From the NCBI GenBank assembly GCA_038233135.1, contig JBBSMN010000146.1, forward strand, positions 1 to 7,847: a stretch of 7,847 nucleotides of DNA. The letters are read 5' to 3'. The translations under genes were made by a program, and so were the position numbers. Positions 6,418 through 7,847 of the stretch are shown in pieces (position 1 is the first letter of the stretch; every line of letters starts with the position of its first letter). Source of the stretch: JACCVL01 sp038233135 (GTDB taxonomy: Bacteria; Actinomycetota; Actinomycetes; Propionibacteriales; Nocardioidaceae). The notes under the pieces were generated by a model that saw only the letters and a list, made by a program, of their open reading frames with translations, had not been told where the DNA came from and searched no databases.

Positions 6418-6848
6418 GTGAGCCGGGCGGTCGAGGACTCCAACCGGCGGATGCTCCGCGCCCGCGACGCCATGGACCGGACTACGCGGAGCCGCTCGAC
6501 GTGGAGACGCTGGCCGCGGTCGCGCACGTGTCGCCGGCGCACTTCAGCCGTACGTTCAAGACGACGTTCGGGGAGACGCCGCATCGCTACCTGCAGCGTC
6601 GGCGGGTGGAGCGGGCGATGTTCCTGCTCCGGCAGACCGACCGCAGCGTGACCGACATCTGCCTGGACGTCGGATTCGCGAGCCTGGGCACGTTCAGCCG
6701 AACGTTTCGCGACGTGGTGGGCCAGACGCCGTCGTCCTACCGGCTGCGCGGCCGCGGAGCCGCGGTTCCGAGCTGCTTCGCCATGGCCTGGACGCGGCCG
6801 AGTAGCACAGCAGTTTCGGAGAAGCCGGCGTCCGCTGCCGCCCCCTAG
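6418..6848 (+). pseudogene. AraC-family transcriptional regulator with a one-base frameshift
   Basis: The region encodes a short AraC/XylS-type regulator made of only the DNA-binding domain. It reads in one frame from GTG 6418 (GGAGGG at 6401-6406 upstream) through SRAVEDSNRRMLRARDAMDR and then continues in another frame from about 6481. Adding one G at 6479-6481 (GACCGGACTAC to GACCGGGACTAC) restores DRDYAEPLDVETLAAVAHV and gives exactly 143 codons plus stop. The first helix-turn-helix follows (LAAVAHVSPAHFSRTFKTTF). The second carries the family signature DICLDVGFASLGTFSRTF with GQTPSSYR after it. The change shortens a GGG run, so it may be a real mutation or a sequencing error. A shorter product from GTG 6501 (115 residues) would lack the first helix. 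The downstream VOC gene is the expected partner or target. Confidence 0.8.
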
Positions 6849-6851
6849 TCT
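6846..6851 (+). promoter_or_regulatory. Candidate -10 element for leaderless transcription of the VOC gene
   Basis: TAGTCT fits TANNNT and is followed by seven bases and then the ATG at 6859, so transcription could begin at the A of the start codon. No Shine-Dalgarno sequence is visible before this ATG, which suits a leaderless message, common in actinobacteria. The hexamer overlaps the TAG stop of the AraC frame. The -35 region (around 6823-6828, AGCCGG) is not conserved. Confidence 0.42.
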
Positions 6852-6858
6852 CGGCGCC

Positions 6859-7269
6859 ATGATCACCAACCTCGCCATCACGTCCATCTACGTCCTCGAC
6901 CAGGATCAGGCGCTCGACTTCTACGTCGGCACCCTCGGACTCGAGGTGCACACCGACGCCGACCTGGGGTTCATGCGCTGGCTCACCGTCACCGTGCCAG
7001 GAGACCGGGACCGGCAGATCCTGCTGGAACGGCCGGGCCCGCCCTCGCACGACGAGGCCACCGCCGAGCAGGTTCGCGCGCTGCTGACCAAGGGCGCCAC
7101 CGCGGGCACGCTGTTCTTCACCACCGACGACTGCCGGGGAACGTACGAAGCGCTCAAGTCCAAGGGCGTGGAGTTCACCCAGGCGCCCACCCAGATGGAC
7201 TACGGCACGGACTTCGCGCTGCGCGATCCGTTCGGCAACCACGTGCGCGTCAATCAGCCACCGGGCTGA
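6859..7269 (+). CDS. VOC superfamily (glyoxalase/bleomycin-resistance fold) protein
   Basis: A 136-residue protein of the vicinal oxygen chelate superfamily, with two beta-alpha-beta-beta-beta modules. The first runs from ITSIYVLDQDQALDFYVGTLGLEV (7-30) to RQILLERPG (52-60). The second runs from TLFFTTDDCRGTYEALKSKGVEF (84-106) to the family ending FALRDPFGNHVRVNQP (119-134). A Glu sits at a usual metal position (Glu57 in LLERP), but the usual first-strand His is replaced by Thr8. Classical glyoxalase I chemistry is therefore not assured; many small VOC proteins of this kind have unknown substrates. It follows the AraC frame by ten bases, a common gene pair, and may also have its own leaderless promoter. 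The frame is intact. A strong hairpin covers its stop codon. Confidence 0.9.
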   Translation: MITNLAITSIYVLDQDQALDFYVGTLGLEVHTDADLGFMRWLTVTVPGDRDRQILLERPGPPSHDEATAEQVRALLTKGATAGTLFFTTDDCRGTYEALKSKGVEFTQAPTQMDYGTDFALRDPFGNHVRVNQPPG

Positions 7270-7296
7270 GGGCCATGTCCCGAGTCTCAGCCCGGT
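7260..7296 (+). terminator. Strong hairpin overlapping the end of the VOC gene
   Basis: ACCGGGCTGAG (7260-7270) pairs perfectly with CTCAGCCCGGT (7286-7296), an 11-bp stem with a 15-base loop. The stop codon TGA lies within the left arm. No T tract follows, as in many actinobacterial terminators. It is the only strong structure in the 3' region and fits termination after the VOC gene. Confidence 0.55.
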
Positions 7297-7542
7297 CAGC
7301 TGGACGCCGGCCGTCAGTTGGAAGGTGGGCTCCATCCCCAGCTGGCCGTGTCCGCCGTCGGCTGGTGGCTGGGTGCCGGCTGCCGAGTCGTCGAGCACAC
7401 GGGACCCTATCGCGGTCGGGCTAGGTGGTCCGGACGACCGGGCTGACCCGCGCCGGCTGCGGTTGACGGCAAGCAGGGTATGAAGGCCGTATCCGGTCGT
7501 CGGCGTCGAGCGCCGACGAGGGACCGACCCACGGGAGACACG
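7297..7542 (+). other. Non-coding region before the Asp-rich repeat gene
   Basis: About 250 bases with no convincing gene on either strand; the open minus-strand readings here lack a recognisable domain. It holds TTGACG at 7463-7468, a good -35 hexamer. No TANNNT lies 16-18 bases after it: the nearest AT-containing stretch, GTATCC (7489-7494), is 20 bases away. The promoter is therefore uncertain. An inverted repeat lies at 7497-7519, and the ribosome binding site GGGAG at 7533-7537. Confidence 0.4.
7497..7519 (+). promoter_or_regulatory. Perfect 9-bp inverted repeat in the leader of the Asp-rich gene
   Basis: TCGTCGGCG (7497-7505) and CGCCGACGA (7511-7519) are exact inverses separated by five bases. 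The element ends 14 bases before the ribosome binding site. It may be an operator for a dimeric regulator or an RNA stem in the leader; the sequence does not decide. The absence of a T tract argues against a simple attenuator. Confidence 0.4.
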
Positions 7543-7847
7543 ATGACCACTACGCCGGAAGAGCCGCTGCGCGACGAGGACATGGAGACCGTCGGCACGG
7601 CTGGCAACGGCTCTGGACTGGGCCAGGAGGACGCGGATGGGACGGATGCGAACGCCACCGACGCCGATGGGACGGATGCGGACGCCACCGACGCCGATGG
7701 CACCGACGCCGACGCCACCGACGCCGATGGCACCGACGCCGATGGCACCGACGCCGATGGCACCGACGCCGATGGCACCGACGCCGATGGCACCGACGCC
7801 GATGGCACCGACGCCGATGGCACCGACGCCGATGGCACCGACGCCGA
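7543..7847 (+). CDS. Asp-rich pentapeptide-repeat protein, 5' part only
   Basis: An open frame starts at ATG 7543 with GGGAG five bases upstream and runs off the window without a stop (101 complete codons). The first 30 residues, MTTTPEEPLRDEDMETVGTA then GNGSGLGQED, are acidic and look disordered. From residue 31 the protein is made of five-residue units, ADGTD with variants ANATD and ADATD. There is no signal peptide, membrane helix or Cys in the visible part. Two of five residues are Asp, so the product is strongly acidic and probably unstructured on its own. The alternating Asp pattern loosely recalls calcium-binding Asp-rich repeats, but the period of five does not match EF-hands, dockerins or thrombospondin type 3 repeats. 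I recognise no family. Opposite-strand open frames through the array arise from the repeat itself. The start and frame are well supported; function is unknown. Confidence 0.72.
   Translation, partial: MTTTPEEPLRDEDMETVGTAGNGSGLGQEDADGTDANATDADGTDADATDADGTDADATDADGTDADGTDADGTDADGTDADGTDADGTDADGTDADGTDA
7633..7847 (+). repeat. 15-base tandem repeat, 14 full units, continuing past the window
   Basis: Units begin at 7633 and recur every 15 bases, coding ADGTD-type pentapeptides in frame. Units 1-6 form three 30-base pairs (ADGTD followed by ANATD or ADATD) with varied codons such as GCG, GGG, ACG and GAT. Units 7-14 (7723-7842) are identical: GCC GAT GGC ACC GAC. A fifteenth unit is cut after five bases. 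Nucleotide identity in the later units points to recent copy-number expansion. Confidence 0.97.

Noticed and set aside
7407..7838. Minus-strand open frame of (PSASV)n over the repeat array
   Set aside because: It is open only because the 15-base repeat has no stop on either strand. The plus frame has a start and ribosome binding site and an acidic lead-in, and the minus frame has no stop-bounded domain.

Overview
The window is a high-GC stretch from an actinobacterium, probably chromosomal. The GC-rich third codon positions, GTG/TTG starts, an ssrA sequence resembling my recollection of mycobacterial tmRNA, and the MoxR/DUF58/DUF4129 operon all point that way. Family or genus cannot be fixed from the sequence; a Nocardioides-like lineage would fit but is only an impression.

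Layout. (1) 1-223 is the 3' part of a tmRNA gene (ssrA), cut by the window edge; it holds pseudoknot helices and the tRNA-like T arm and acceptor strand. (2) 253-1377 (+) encodes a CapA-family metallophosphoesterase-like lipoprotein that starts only 30 bases after the tmRNA end. (3) 1437-5668 (-) is a tight five-gene operon. In transcription order it encodes a DUF4129 membrane protein, a small one-helix membrane protein, a MoxR AAA+ ATPase, a DUF58 protein and a multi-pass membrane protein. Each of its four junctions is a 4-base ATGA or GTGA overlap. (4) 5669-5882 is a divergent intergenic region carrying nine perfect copies of a 7-base repeat just before a Shine-Dalgarno sequence. (5) 5883-6377 (+) encodes a Gmad2 + LysM protein without a signal peptide. 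(6) 6418-6848 (+) is an AraC-type regulator interrupted by an apparent single-base deletion. It is followed by a VOC (glyoxalase-fold) protein at 6859-7269, which has a leaderless-type promoter and a strong hairpin over its stop codon. (7) 7270-7542 is non-coding and contains a perfect 9-bp inverted repeat. (8) From 7543 (+) an open frame begins an Asp-rich protein built of a 15-base/pentapeptide repeat and runs off the window inside the repeat.

How the genes may work together. The operon looks like the actinobacterial MoxR module, in which an AAA+ chaperone-like ATPase acts with a membrane-anchored DUF58 partner and membrane subunits; its substrate is not known from the sequence. CapA, LysM and the MoxR module all touch the envelope, but nothing here shows that they cooperate. 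AraC + VOC is a frequent pairing; here the regulator appears broken while the VOC gene is intact.

No CRISPR array, insertion sequence, integrase, toxin-antitoxin pair or defence system was seen. The least explained items are the two tandem-repeat tracts (5806-5868 and 7633-7847), the AraC frameshift and the inverted repeat before the Asp-rich gene. I do not claim a new biological system.
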